Source of the DNA: Sesamum alatum
Taxonomy: Eukaryota; Streptophyta; Magnoliopsida; Lamiales; Pedaliaceae
Direction of reading: 5' to 3'
DNA: 64,000 bases
Assembly: GCA_034509735.1 (NCBI GenBank)
Contig: JACGWO010000001.1
Span: 34,537,966-34,601,965 of the forward strand
In this document: piece after piece, positions 12,360 through 24,509 of the stretch
Numbering within the stretch: the stretch's first letter is position 1
How the letters are laid out: each line of letters opens with the position of its first letter
The notes under the pieces: model-generated
The model's database searches: none
The model's input: only the letters and a program-made list of their open reading frames with translations
What the model was told of the DNA's origin: nothing
Position numbers and translations under genes: made by a program

Positions 12360-13720
12360 GATAAACTTAAATATACATATATATATAATAACAAATAAAT
12401 ATCAAAATTTAATTACAAATTGAAATTGATATATGGATATGATATTATATTAAATTGAAATTGCTTGTAAAAATTCAACTATTGAGTGAATCTCTTAATA
12501 CTTTATTTTTTTTGTATTAGATAATCCTGAATACTTTACTTTTACATTTATTGTTTTTTTATATTAATTAATAGAATAAAAGTATTACAACAACAAATGT
12601 GACATAAAAAATTAAGTTGTAACATAATATGTTATTTAATATGAAATAGATTATACCAATCAGTGCATATGAAAATTATAAGATTAAGAAGCTAAACCAA
12701 AAACATATAAAATTAAAACTTGCAATATAAAGGCAAAAAATAAAATTGTATACAATAATATTTTTCAAAATTTAGAAGGTAATAAAGCATGTAAATAATA
12801 CTTTGACAATATTTAAAAATTGATACTAAAATATAATTTACACTAGGATCTTACAATACAAAATATTGGTAATATTATCTAATTACATTATATTTTTATA
12901 ATAATAGTCAATAAATAATTAGTTTGCAATCATTTAGTGTCAACAAATTAAAAATCAACAATATTCCAAATACGGAAAATTATGTTTTTAGTCCGCTAAG
13001 TATGCCCAATATTAATTTTAGTCCGGTAACTATGCCCATATTTTTTTAAGTCCAGTAACTTGCAAAATTGATGAGATTTAGTCCGAATTAGGATTTTTTA
13101 CTCAATGTTCCGGCGATATTTTGAAAATAAGCCGAAAATTGCACACGTGGCAATTATTTGATTAATTTATGGCAACTTATATACATGTACAACCACATAT
13201 ATTAGTTGCCGTATTAAGGTGACATTCAAATTAAAGTCTACCTTATTTCAATTGCCACGTAGGCTTAAAAATTATCAAAATATGTCCAGTTGGCATGCCA
13301 TGTAATATTTCCGGCCACGAAATCAAAAATCGACCACTGGAGGACTAAATCACCGTTTTTGCAAGTTACTGGACTTAGAAAAAAAATGGACATAATTACC
13401 AGATTAAAATTAATATTGGGCATACTTAACGAACTAAAAAAATAATTTTCCCTTCAAAATATAGTAAAAGAAAACATATTACATACACAGACATAATATA
13501 GCAAAATCAAACAATAGCAAAGAGACACAATAAAATCTACGAAATAAAATTGATCAATTTTTATTAAAATGGAATTTCTTCTAAAATGGAATAACGAATA
13601 AGTATCAAAATTTAATTACAAATAAAAATTAACAATCTGATTAAATTAGAAGTGCTATTGAAAATTTAAAAAAGAACTAACTAATTGATTTTATTTCAAT
13701 ATTACTAGGCTAAACACACC
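12360..13720. repeat. Diverged duplication, copy 1 (contains a MITE)
   Basis: Shares a long ordered series of landmarks with 14260-14950: 'attgagtgaatctctta', 'attagataatcctgaat', 'aaaatttagaag', 'ggatcttacaata', 'caataaataattagttt', 'agtaaaagaaaacat', 'aaaattgatcaattt'. It differs mainly by the element at 12973-13452. Confidence 0.75.
12973..13452. mobile_element. Mutator-type fold-back MITE, 480 bp
   Basis: The left end (cggaaaattatgtttttagt) and the reverse complement of the right end (gggaaaattattttttagt) match, and both arms continue with 'gcccaatattaatttta' and 'agtccagtaacttgc'-type words. Flanks are ttccaaata (12964-12972) and ttcaaaata (13453-13461), a 9-bp duplication with one change. 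The duplicated copy has a near-empty site at about 14738-14746. Confidence 0.8.
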
Positions 13721-13899
13721 ATGTCCCCCTCCCCCTGCACCCCCAGGATATTGACATTGAAGAAGAGTATAAATAGTAATATAATAAATAATTTAATTTA
13801 AAATTTTATCTTATTAAGTAGTAAATTAACTAACATAATTGTAAGTCCTAACGAGACATATATAACTATTTTTATTCTTTAAAAGGTACATAAAAGTTG

Positions 13900-14096
13900 T
13901 AACAATTGGTCCCCTTGTATTATTATACACTTAACGCCCACATGGCATTTTCTTTTGAATATCCAGAGGGAAAGGTGTTATAGAACCAAAATTGCTAATT
14001 TTTAATATTTACGGACCGAAAGTGAGAATTCCAAAATAATGGACCAAATCAAAATTGAAATGACCTAAGTTACGGACTGAAAAATGTTATTTCCCC
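13900..14096. repeat. Half of a 'ggaccaaa' fold-back element
   Basis: Words such as 'ggaccaaatcaaaattg', 'acggaccgaaa' and the right end 'aaatgttatttcccc' resemble the right arms of the fold-back MITEs at 12973 and 29278. The left end is unclear and no target duplication was found. Confidence 0.3.
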
Positions 14097-14259
14097 TTAT
14101 GAAAATACGAAAAGTCAATGGCGAGTAAACATTAACACAATAACAATTAAAACTATAAAATTTTTAAAATAATTATATAGTAACACATTAGCACAATTAC
14201 TAACAACGTAGTACAATAAAATAATAAATAAAAACTGAGTTAATTATGCTGAAATTAGA

Positions 14260-14950
14260 AAAAAAGATAAATAAATAAATAAGCCAATGAGATTAATATA
14301 TTTTTCCAATAATAAATTTATTAAAATAACTTAAAAGTTTAAAAAGTATGAGTACTAAATAGAATAAAAATTGATATACGAATAGAATACTATTAAATTA
14401 AAATTGCTTATGAAAATTCAATTATTGAGTGAATCTCTTAGCACTTAATTTTTTTAATATTAGATAATCCTGAATGTTTTACTTTTATTCTATAGTTTCT
14501 TCTATAAAGGTGAAAATAAAATTTTATACAATTTAATTTCAAAATTTAGAAGCTAATAAAGTATGTAAATAATGCTTTGACAATATAAAAAATTTGATAC
14601 TGAAATATAATTAACATACATTATAGGATCTTACAATAAAAATATTAGTACTATGGTCCAATTTGATTATAGTTTTATAACAATAGCCAATAAATAATTA
14701 GTTTGTAATAGTGTCAATAAATTAAAAATAAATGACATTCAAATACAATAGTAAAAGAAAACATACAACACACAGATGCAAAATGTAACAAAAAATAAAA
14801 CAAACTTAAACAATAGAAAATATGCATAATAAAACCTACAAATAAAATTGATCAATTTATTTTATTAAATTAGAATTTCAACTATCCAAGATAAGGAGCT
14901 TTGACTAATTATTTTTATTTTAATATTATATTTTCAAATATCATTATTTT
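14260..14950. repeat. Diverged duplication, copy 2 (no MITE)
   Basis: Counterpart of 12360-13720, about 1.9 kb downstream in the same orientation. At the point where copy 1 has its MITE, this copy reads 'cattcaaatacaatag', close to a pre-insertion site. A Helitron 3' end follows at 15266, so both copies may belong to a Helitron array. Confidence 0.7.
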
Positions 14951-15238
14951 ATATTTTCATATTAATTGGTTTGATACATAATAATGAAATAATCATTAAT
15001 GAATACACGAAATACAAAATTTCAATTTTGGGGAATATCTTTTTATTCAATAGTACAAATTAAATTTAACAAGTGAATTATAATAATGGAATTGAATAGT
15101 TTCATTATCAATTTAAATAATTATTATTAATTTATTTGAAAATATAGTTGTATAATACTAATATTTCAATGAAAAACTATGAATAATATCATGAACTTAA
15201 CATAAATAATATATTTAATTCTAGAATCATATTTGTAT

Positions 15239-15266
15239 ACGTGCATTGCACGTCATGCTTTCTAGT
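15239..15266 (+). mobile_element. Helitron 3' terminus
   Basis: A perfect hairpin, acgtgcattgcacgt (7-bp stem, 1-nt loop), is followed eight bases later by CTAGT. Helitrons end in a short hairpin followed by CTRR, with a host T next. The matching 5' end was not found with confidence. Confidence 0.7.
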
Positions 15267-17818
15267 ACTGTTTTAAATTGCTTTTGTCCCAAAAAAAAAA
15301 ATATTAAAAAACATTGAAAGTAACTAGCACTGAGTTAACTATCCTTATCCTCACCAAACAAGATTCCTTCTTTGGGATAGTGGGAGAAGTATGAATTGGA
15401 AGTAATTATAAATGGTACCTCTCGATTAATTGACACATTTTTCATCTATCTAAATTTTGTAACTCCAATTCAATGATCAAAGACAATTACTAATAGTATA
15501 TTGTTTTTTTTTTTTTCCTATGAACTTACTGAATAATTTAAAAATATTAATGTATTGCGTTTCTAAATATTATAATAATAATAATAATATATTAATTGAT
15601 TCAGAATCGCTGAGTTTAAAAAAAAAACACTTTAATTTCAGATTTCCCCTTAACATATCTTGATCTCGAACTCAATATTGATTTTTAATCAAGTTGAATT
15701 AAAAGGCTTGTAACAACTGCGAAGTGTTACAACAGTCAAAATTCTACATTTTATTTAGAATAAAATTCTCAAGGCTTTAGTATCGAAATTTTAGGGACTT
15801 AATTTATGACTTTATTCTATAATTTTCAGAGAATTTTGGGATTAGAGTTGCAAGCCGTTTGATCAGAGTTGCAAGCCGTTTGATCGAAATTCAGATTGAA
15901 GAGTCAGGAAATTAACATTCATTTTCTAAAATTCCTTCCAGAGATTGCCATGTAACCTCTTTATTTGGATTTATAAAATTAAATTTTTATTTTTCTATGC
16001 CTTGTTAAAAGGAAAATTCGTTTCCTTCATACCCCAAAAAGTTTTAAAATGCTAGCAACTAATGAGCACTTGATACTAGTGCATACGTACAATATAATTA
16101 TAATAATTAAAAGGAAAAGAACTAAAAAAAACATTATGTCATTTATTTGAAGAATTTAAGTAAAATGCAAATTTAATTGAGAAAACTGAAACTAAAGTTA
16201 CCACTAACTAATAATCATTAGGAGAAAAGAATGTAAAAAATATTTTTTTAAGTATCAAATGTGAATTTTAGATTGAGGCAGCAAATTTTCTAGTTGAACC
16301 TTTCAATATTCATTTAATTTCAAAGAGAAAAAATGTTATTTAAGTCACACATATTTTTTCAACCAAAAGTAGTTATTGTAGACTGCTCCAACTTAATTAA
16401 TAATTTATGATGTATATTTAATTCTACATTTTAAACTGCGACAAACCAACCATAACTTTAAATTGTTTAAACTAAACATTCGAGGCCTTGTTCAAATGGT
16501 AAAATTGAGGCCTCAAAATTAAAAAGTGGTAGGTTCTATATATAACATATCTATTTTTAAAATAATTTTTTGGTTTCTTAATTTGCTTCATTTGGATGTA
16601 TTATTTGATTTGAAACTACTGATTTATTTGATCATTACTTTTTAATGTAAATATATTGAATGGTGTAATAAATGATATTTTATTAAGGGAAACAACATCG
16701 AATTTTCCATCTATCAAGTCGGGACGAGGGCGTGTTTTTGAGAATATTTTTCTTACATTTATTTATTATTTATTTTTTCTTTTCTTCTCTTTTTAAGAAA
16801 AATATAGGGACGTATCAATCTTGATTTCTAGTCCCAAAATAATAATTAATATAAAAAATAGGATTTACAAAAGGCATAGATTCCTCCCTTTTTGAGAAGA
16901 AGCATGTGAATTTCTCAAAAGGATTCCCATCTCAAATATTGGTAAATTGTTATGCAGTTCTTCTGCATCAAATCGTATAGTATATGCTGTGACAGTCTAA
17001 TTCTTTGTATTTGTATTTTAAAATAACCCTTTTTATTTAAATACCGAGCTAAGTAGGAAGTGGAACATAATGTACTTTGTCCAATTATTTTTGTTATAAT
17101 TGTAAATTTGACATGTGATTTACATTAATTTAAAATTTTGCCCCCTTGAATTTTGAAATTGTCCTTTTCCAAACTAAAATGCTCATCTCTCCCTCACGAC
17201 TAAGAATTCTTGCTGCATTCCTAGTCTTAATTTATGTTTTAGAAAGAAAAACACACTAACACGTAGGGTTAAATGCAACTGGACCCTCTGTGAAAATATC
17301 AATAAGCACCTCCCCCCACCCCAAACAAAGATAAAACAATGCGATCTCTTGAACTTTTAGACAAAACAGCTAGTAGAAATATTATTTTTGGTAATAACTA
17401 ATTAATATGATAAAAAGTAAAAAAAATATGGAAAATATAAATTAATTATGGCATAATGGCTATTCATCGTTGCTCTTAAAAGCGAAGCCAAAATATTTTG
17501 ACACAATTGAAATTTATATCAAATATTTTGACTATAGTTAAAATATATAGCATATGTTCATTAATCATGATCAAACTTAACTTTTTGTATCTGTTTTATA
17601 TTTGATTGTGATAAATAGTATTGATTTATCATGATTTTAAGTTGTAGTAGTTGCAATGTAAGGAATAATTCATTTTTTTTATTTTTTATTTTTTGTAGTG
17701 AGGGCAATGTGACTCCTCAGGCCTAGGTAGAGAGTTTCTTCTTTAAAACTTTAGGAAGTCCTATTGTTATTTTTTTAATTGTGTTTAAGAGAATTTGAAC
17801 CTATTAGTATTTGCAATG
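15267..17818. other. AT-rich spacer, no gene seen
   Basis: No open frame of note. A (TAA)n-like run is at 15574-15592. A tandem 'agttgcaagccgtttgat' pair lies near 15846-15883. A CACTA-like right end (ttttttgtagtg) occurs near 17700 without a certain partner. Confidence 0.4.
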
Positions 17819-17819
17819 G

Positions 17820-18153
17820 TCGCTAGAAGAAATATGACATTTTGTCATAGTTGGTTACCATAGTTAAAAGTAAAAAATTGCGACCAATAATAATTAATAA
17901 TGACTACCCAACTGATATCGACCTTTGTTTTTGCAAGCAATGCAAATACATTAATCATAGATAAGAATCTTGGTAAATGTTCTGATCATAACTAGAACCA
18001 TACCAAATGTTGATTAATTGTAACACATATAGCCAAAACCAGATTTTCTGCATTAATTTTATTTACTCATGATAAATAGTATTGATTTACCATTACTTTT
18101 AACTCATGACCATATATATTATAAGAAATAATCTTTTTTTTTTTTTTTGCAGT
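17820..18153. mobile_element. CACTA-like miniature element (degenerate)
   Basis: Left end cgctagaagaaatatgac and right end ...ttttttttgcagtg (CACTGCAAAA on the other strand) are near CACTA-type ends. The interior has 'catagttggttaccatag' and 'gataaatagtattgattta', words shared with neighbouring elements at 17500-17700 and 21291-22463. Ends are diverged and no target duplication is clear. Confidence 0.4.
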
Positions 18154-18181
18154 GGGATTAAATGCAGTTAACCCATGTTAA

Positions 18182-18590
18182 GGGCCTATTTGTTTGTCTT
18201 TTCATTTTCCGTTTTCAGTGAAAAATATGTATTTTCAATTGTGTATAGAATTTTGTGTATAATGAAAATATATTTTGTACTAGCTAATGAGAGTGAATTT
18301 TATATTGAAATGTGTTGTCAAATAAATAAATTTTTCAAAGAGAATATGCATAAACAAATATGTTTTCACTTTAATTATTGTTTCATTTTCAGTTTTCAGT
18401 AAAAATATGTGTTTTTCAATTTTGTGCAATGAAAATATATTTGGATTAATTAATGAGAGTGTATTCTATAAAGACCGGTGTTGTCAAATTAATAATTTTT
18501 TTAATAAAACTACATATAAAATGAATATGTTTTCACTTTAATTACTGTTTCAAAAACTGAAAACTGAAAATGAAAACACAGAAAATGGGC
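18182..18590. mobile_element. hAT-like fold-back element with internal duplication
   Basis: The left arm (gggcctatttgtttg..cattttccgttttcagt) is roughly repeated inverted at the right (actgaaaactgaaaatgaaaac...gaaaatgggc). Between them are two direct repeats of about 175 bp (about 18199-18379 and 18380-18551) sharing 'gttttcagt.aaaatatgt', 'aatgagagtg' and 'aatatgttttcactttaatta'. No 8-bp duplication is visible at the borders, so the class is inferred from the end sequence only. Confidence 0.5.
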
Positions 18591-20509
18591 ATATATATAT
18601 ATATATACACTTTTTATGTCAAAAGTGAATTGGCACATAATACCAAGTCGTCTCTTAGTATACGACCTAGTTCAAATAGCTACAAGACATACATTCCATT
18701 CCAAATTCTTGGCTACGAGTACAAACACATCGACAGACTGAAAAAAGATAGACTTGTTGAAGTATTGATTAAACGAAGGAAAAGAAAGAAAAAAAGAGAG
18801 AGAGAAAATCTTGAAGGTGGGTAGAAGACAAAGTTCAATCCTAGAAAATGAGGAGAAAAAACCTTTCAAAGTCCAAGAATTTATTAGTAGTGGTGTTTAG
18901 GTAAAAGACAAACGAGGAAAGAAACATACCCTTGGTGACAACAATTTACTTTTCCCTAAACAGTTCCAACCACTATTCAAAACCAACTCCATGCAAGTTT
19001 ACTCCTTGTCTCAATGTACACGAGATGGAGTGAGTGGGAATGCTGTTCGGGTATTTTAATTTTAATTGTAAAAATGTTAATGAACATAAAAATCCTTTAA
19101 ATAAAAAAAAATTACAATACCGTGACTTCTAAACTTTTAAAGAAGAGAAGCCCATTGTCTCATGCGTTTTGTTTTTTTTTCTTTTAAACTTTTAAAAGTT
19201 TCGAAGGTTGTATTGTTTTTTTCATTAAATTTTTAAAAGTTTTGAAGGTCGTATTATTATTATTATTTTTTCGTACAATTAGGGGACTTTTGGCTACCCT
19301 CACTAATGGTCTATTTACATACACATACACTTATTAGAAACATCAACATTTTCTAAAAACCACCCATGCTTTTGAAAAATTACATACACCCTAAAAAAAT
19401 GTTAATATCATTACACAAACTACCTTACTTTTTTGCTGTTAGGATATTTTATATAATAATGCAAAAAATGTGGGTGATTTATGTAAACAAACCATATGCA
19501 AGGGAGTGTAAACATAATTACCCCTTTTTTTTTTTGTACAAGGGGACTTTTGGCCTATTAATATTGTTACAGGGGCTATGCACATTAAGACACAAAATTC
19601 TTTTAAATAAAAAACTCTTAAACTTTTCTAAAAAAAGTTCACAACCTCCCGTCTCAAGGGGCTGCCTTATCTGTTTCTATTTAATTTTAAAAGTTTAGAA
19701 GGTCGCATTGTCCCAGTTTTTTTAGAAGAATTTTGATTTAATTATTAATATTTTTTTACTGAAATTATTACATTTAATCCTAATTTTTCCCGCTCCACCA
19801 ACTAGTCAATAATCTAAACCTTTATGCATAAATTAAATAAATAAATAAATTAAAACTTCATTTCCTCTAAATTATTTCTAAATATCTTACCATACAATTA
19901 GTCAAAAACATATTTAATATTATTCTCTGAAAATAAAATAAAAATAAAAATTGTTGGTCGATGATCGCAGAGACACAAGGTAGATTATGCATTGTGGGGG
20001 AAGAGATTTGCAGATCATGAGAATAATATATGTATAAAAAGTAATAAAAGGGGTAAGAATTGAGCTGGACTTTGAAAGTTGAAGCCTTTGAGAGTGTCGG
20101 GGAGGGGAAAGAATATTCTGTGCTCACCAAAGTTAAACAGCAAAAGTCCAAAACTTAAATTCTAAACAAAAACAGAAAGCAAAAACATCATTAGATTATG
20201 ATTAAAGAGGTTGCAGGAAAAGTCAGCCCACAACCAGACGACTTACTCACATTTCTAAAAATTCACTGCCTTTGTCAGTTCACTGTCTCTTCACTAATTC
20301 ATTAATTAACCTGCTGGTCCGGATGAGTACTATAATATTTTTTTTACTACTCAACTAGTGTAATATTTGTTTAGAAGATCTGTTTTTTTTTTTTTTTTAT
20401 TAATAAGTATTAAAAATTAAAAGTCGGGAGTATTTAAAAATAATAGCTATAAATAAAAAAAGGATAGTGTGGGAGTATTTGGTAAAATAGTTGGTGTGTT
20501 ATCAACTTA
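18591..20509. other. AT-rich spacer, no gene seen
   Basis: Opens with an (AT)n run. The phrase 'cttttaaaagttt.gaaggt' recurs at about 19187, 19228 and 19690, pointing to old repeat copies. No coding region or complete element could be supported. Confidence 0.4.
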
Positions 20510-20805
20510 CACTACAAAAAAATTTACTTTTCTCTACGCTCGGGATAAAAGTCGTTGTAAATCAATATTATTAATCACGGTTAAACAAAATCAATGCAAA
20601 AATTTTATTTTTATCACGGTTAATTAATATTTGTCATGATCTTTAGCCGTACGTAGTCAAAATGGCCATGGTAATATTTTGGCCAGACTTGCAGAAACGA
20701 CAGTTAATGCTTGTTGCGAGGAGCCATGGTTAATTTGTATTTGCCATGGCTTTTTCTTTTGTCCGTAATAATTAATCATAGTAAAAAATCATATTTTTTC
20801 TAGTG
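20510..20805. mobile_element. CACTA-like miniature element, 296 bp
   Basis: Begins cactacaaaaaaattt and ends ...tattttttctagtg, so the termini are CACTA(C/G)AAAAAA in inverted orientation. The interior carries repeated 'atcacggttaa' and 'catggttaatt' words. The 3-bp flanks (tta and ttt) match in two of three positions. Confidence 0.55.
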
Positions 20806-21107
20806 TTTTTTGTGATTACCTAACTACCTTAATAGACGGGTAGAATCAGCCATTATTGGAATTGAGTATTTTTAAAATATGCAAAAAATAGTTACTGCAA
20901 AAAGATCATAAAGACGTTAACTTATTTACATAAAGGTCTTAAACTGCATAAACATCTTTCGTACCAACTTATAACTTTTAACTCATTATATTGTAGCTTA
21001 ATTTTAAGAGAATAAAGAAAAATTGTATTTTCAAACACCTTTATTTAATTTAATTTAAGTTATAATCTAAATGGCATTTTATTTAAATTCTTACAAACAC
21101 CCTCATT

Positions 21108-21119
21108 ATTATTATTATT

Positions 21120-21148
<29 letters not shown>
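21108..21148. repeat. (ATT)n microsatellite
   Basis: Runs of att with one tatc interruption, about 13 units. Confidence 0.9.
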
Positions 21149-21151
<3 letters not shown>

Positions 21152-21290
21152 ACAAGGGTTAATTTGCAATTTAACCCTTAAAATGGAGTAAATCGTCATA
21201 AAAAGTCCCATGCTTCTATATATATTTGTTCCTTTTCAAATTGGGGCTTCTTGTATCATTTATTTTTATTGTTATATTTTTATATTATTC

Positions 21291-22463
21291 CATTACAAGA
21301 AAATAGATTATTCCGTATATTATAAATTATTACAGCTTAAGATTTATCGCAAATCAATATTTTCTATCACGATAAAAAAAATCCAGTGCAAGAACTTAGA
21401 TTCTGATCATGGTTAGTTGATATGATTTACTATGATTCTAAGTTATGACTAAAATATTTGACTTAGAGTATATTTAGTTGGAGGGAAAAGTGGAAGTATA
21501 AGAGAAGTGGAAGTAAAAAGGGATGTATAAGAAAAAGTTTAGTGTTTGGTTTGGAGGAAGAGATGGAGGGGAAGTAAAACTGGATGTATATGAAACCCCT
21601 CTGTGTTTCCGTCCGAAATTGGGCGGAAAAGTGAAAGTATAAGGCAAAAAAGACAAGAAAAAATAAAAAATACATATTTTATTTTATTTACTCTATTGAT
21701 ATATATATATATATATATAAATCCCTCAAATTCTTTTCTCCTTCCTGTTGATAATACCGTACGTAATCGCCAAAGAAAAGATAACCAAATTGTTGGAAAA
21801 ACTACTCCGTCGAAGTCAACAATCCGGTAAACATACTTTGCATTTGCAATTTTTTAAATTTTTTATTGCTAATTTGCTATTAATTTTGATTGAATAATCC
21901 TTTCCCCTAATCGTGTTCCCCCTTCCTGCCGCCGGCACGAGTAATTTTTGTTTTATTTAAACTGAATAGTTTAGAATAAATGAACAATATTCGTTTTGAT
22001 GACTATTTCTTTTAATAAAAAAAAATTATTGTTCTTATTTGATATATATTTTTATTACTAAGGTTTTTAGATCTTTGATATTAATATAATATTAACTTGT
22101 TTATCTTCTAATGCAAAATGAAGAAAAAGGGTTAAACTGTAAAATTACAAAAATTAATCTTTTCTTCTCAATCTAATTTTCTCGTACCAAATAAGGGAAA
22201 GTATTTGAGATTTACTCTCCTTCTAATTATACCAAACAATTTGAAGGAAAACTATTATTCTTTCCCGCCCCTTCCCGCTTCCCCTTCCCCTCCCCCTCCC
22301 CCTTTCACTTCCCCTTCCCTCTCATTTGAACCAAACGAACCCTTAACGTAAAAAACAACAACTAATAACTGTTACACAATTTTAGCTAATAAGTATTTAT
22401 TATAATTTTTTATTTCTAACCATGGTAACTAGCATTAACAAAATGTCATGTGCTTTTCCAGTG
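21291..22463. mobile_element. CACTA-like element split by another insertion
   Basis: The left end (cattacaagaaaatag) resembles a CACTACAAGAAAA terminus, and the right end at 22463 (cttttccagtg) resembles its inverted partner. The interior words 'catggttagttgatatg' near 21413 and 'taaccatggtaactag' near 22418 are shared with the neighbouring miniature elements. The middle is replaced by the unit at 21466-22343. Both ends are diverged. Confidence 0.4.
21466..22343. mobile_element. hAT-like non-autonomous element
   Basis: The left part (tatttagttggagggaaaag, then 'gtttggtttgga') and the right part (...cttccctctcatttgaaccaaacgaaccct) form inverted 'tttggtt' ends typical of hAT-type MITEs. The arms are purine-rich on the left and pyrimidine-rich on the right, so they can pair. 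A TA microsatellite lies at 21700-21718. No clear 8-bp duplication. Confidence 0.4.
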
Positions 22464-23011
22464 TTCTCTTTTTTATGGATTGAATTGCATTCAACTTCTT
22501 ACGACAATCCGAATTTTCATTAGCAGAAATTCAAAATATTATACAAGTAGCGATTATGTCATGAATTTTCGGCTTGAAAGGAAAAGTTATAAATCTTTAA
22601 ACTCGTCTTGATTTTGTCGGAAATTACATTATAAGACTATTCGAATAAATTGGTAACACGTATCATCATGTGTGGAAATAGAAAAAGTCAGGAATTGAAG
22701 CACAGCAGATTTCTTTAAAGTAAAGATTGCTTTAATAAAACTTTAGGAGAATCAAATAAAGTAGTCCATCTAACGTTCAATGTGAAGGAAACCCATCCAA
22801 CTATCAAACTATCCACTTTTATCCATCACCATCACCATGACCATGACCATATATATATGACCAAGCCCTTCTTCTCTATTATTACTCCTCCAACATATAG
22901 ATAATATATCATTATTGTTATTTCCCCGTCACACATGGATTAAAAACTGATAAAATAAGCAACATATAAACTCTAGTTAAAGGCTCGAGTGTATTTTTAT
23001 TGGATATCCCT

Positions 23012-23297
23012 CGCTACAAGAAAATAACTAAATAGCTATGAAAATTTGATGTTAAAATCAACATCGAACTAATTAGCAAATAAAAATTCTTGTTGTTAAT
23101 CAACACTATTTAATATATATATATATATATTATAAACTATTTCGTTGCTAAATTCATCAGTAAGTAAATTTTCGTTACTAAATTCATTAGCAAGTAAATT
23201 CTTTTATTAAAAAGGATAAACTAACAACGAGAATTTTACTTGTTAATTAGCTCGATGCTAGGTTTTTTCATTACTATTAAACTATTTTCTTATAGAG
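23012..23297. mobile_element. CACTA-like miniature element (family C1), copy 1
   Basis: Left end cgctacaagaaaataact and right end ctattttcttatagag are inverted versions of a CACTACAAGAAAATA terminus. The interior shares 'gagaattttacttgttaatt' and 'agctcgatgcta' with the element at 24304-24509, and also has a TA microsatellite at about 23112-23132. Confidence 0.55.
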
Positions 23298-24303
23298 TCT
23301 TTTCGACGTTCATAGCTAACTTTCAGAACCCAACTGATGGTTTTGGCAACAACTTTACTCTTCCATATCTCAAAAATTATGTACATATAAACTTAAAGTT
23401 TTTCTTATAGTAATTTCGCGAATATTTACTACTTAAAGTATTTATTCGTGAGAAAACCCTATGTATATATATATATATATAGATAGATGTATACTATTTT
23501 ATAAAGGGTCAATGTGCAAGAGTAACTGATTTTGGTAAACAAAAATATGAGCTAATTAAATTGCTCTTAAATATACTTATTGAATTTCCACATTAACTAT
23601 CATTCAATTAATTAACCATGCAAATCTATCAATATTTTTCAATTCATGCACATTAAAAATTAATTTAATTTCCCAACTTAATTTGATTATTTCACTAACT
23701 ACAAAACATTATTTTATTGCAACGAAATACAACATACCAAATTTACATACTTGTATTATCTTTCTTTGATTTTATTTAATTAAATAAATCTGATAAAAAT
23801 TTAGACTATGCACACACATGCAATACCTACTTTGATCTCTAGTATATATAATATGTTAATTAATTAATCTATAAGAAAGATAAATTAAATTTAGAACAAT
23901 AAATAAAGTATAGCATTCTTGAAAAATTGGTCAATATATTCAAACTTGTATTCTTTCCTTTGTCTTTAATTCTTCTTTCGTAAAAATCTTATTGAAATGT
24001 GAGAGTATGTATGTATTTGCCAATGGCGTAGACTGTCGTAAGGACGATTTCTCCCTTTTTATGCTACTTTGCTTGTCGTTCTCCCTGGATTTTTACTTTG
24101 TTTGACAGTTGGTGCACGTGCATGGCTGCATTCTTCATAATAATTACCTATCAAAATTTTCACCGCTGCAAATTTTACCTGCACCTTAAGTACTTGTTGC
24201 ATTGATCGATACTATAACTCTGTATATATCGTGCATATATATTCATCATTTAAAAGTATTTTGTAAATGTGTGTGTATATATAGATATTTGCAATGCAAG
24301 TAA

Positions 24304-24509
24304 CACTACAAAAAATGGCTCAATGGCAACAAAAAAAATTTATCGTCGAATTAATTAACAAGTAAAATTCTCGTTGCTAATGTACATTATTTTATACAAG
24401 AAATTTACTTGCTAAGTCATTTACCAACGAAAATTTTACTTGTTAATTAGCTCGATGCTAATTTTAACATCAAATCTTGTCATAGCAAGTTAGCCATTTT
24501 CTTGTAGTG
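24304..24509. mobile_element. CACTA-like miniature element (family C1), copy 2
   Basis: Clean termini: cactacaaaaaatggct on the left and agccattttcttgtagtg on the right. The 206-bp interior shares 'aaaattttacttgttaatt' and 'agctcgatgctaatttta' with 23012-23297. Flanks are taa and tag, a 3-bp duplication with one mismatch, as expected for CACTA-type transposition. Confidence 0.7.
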
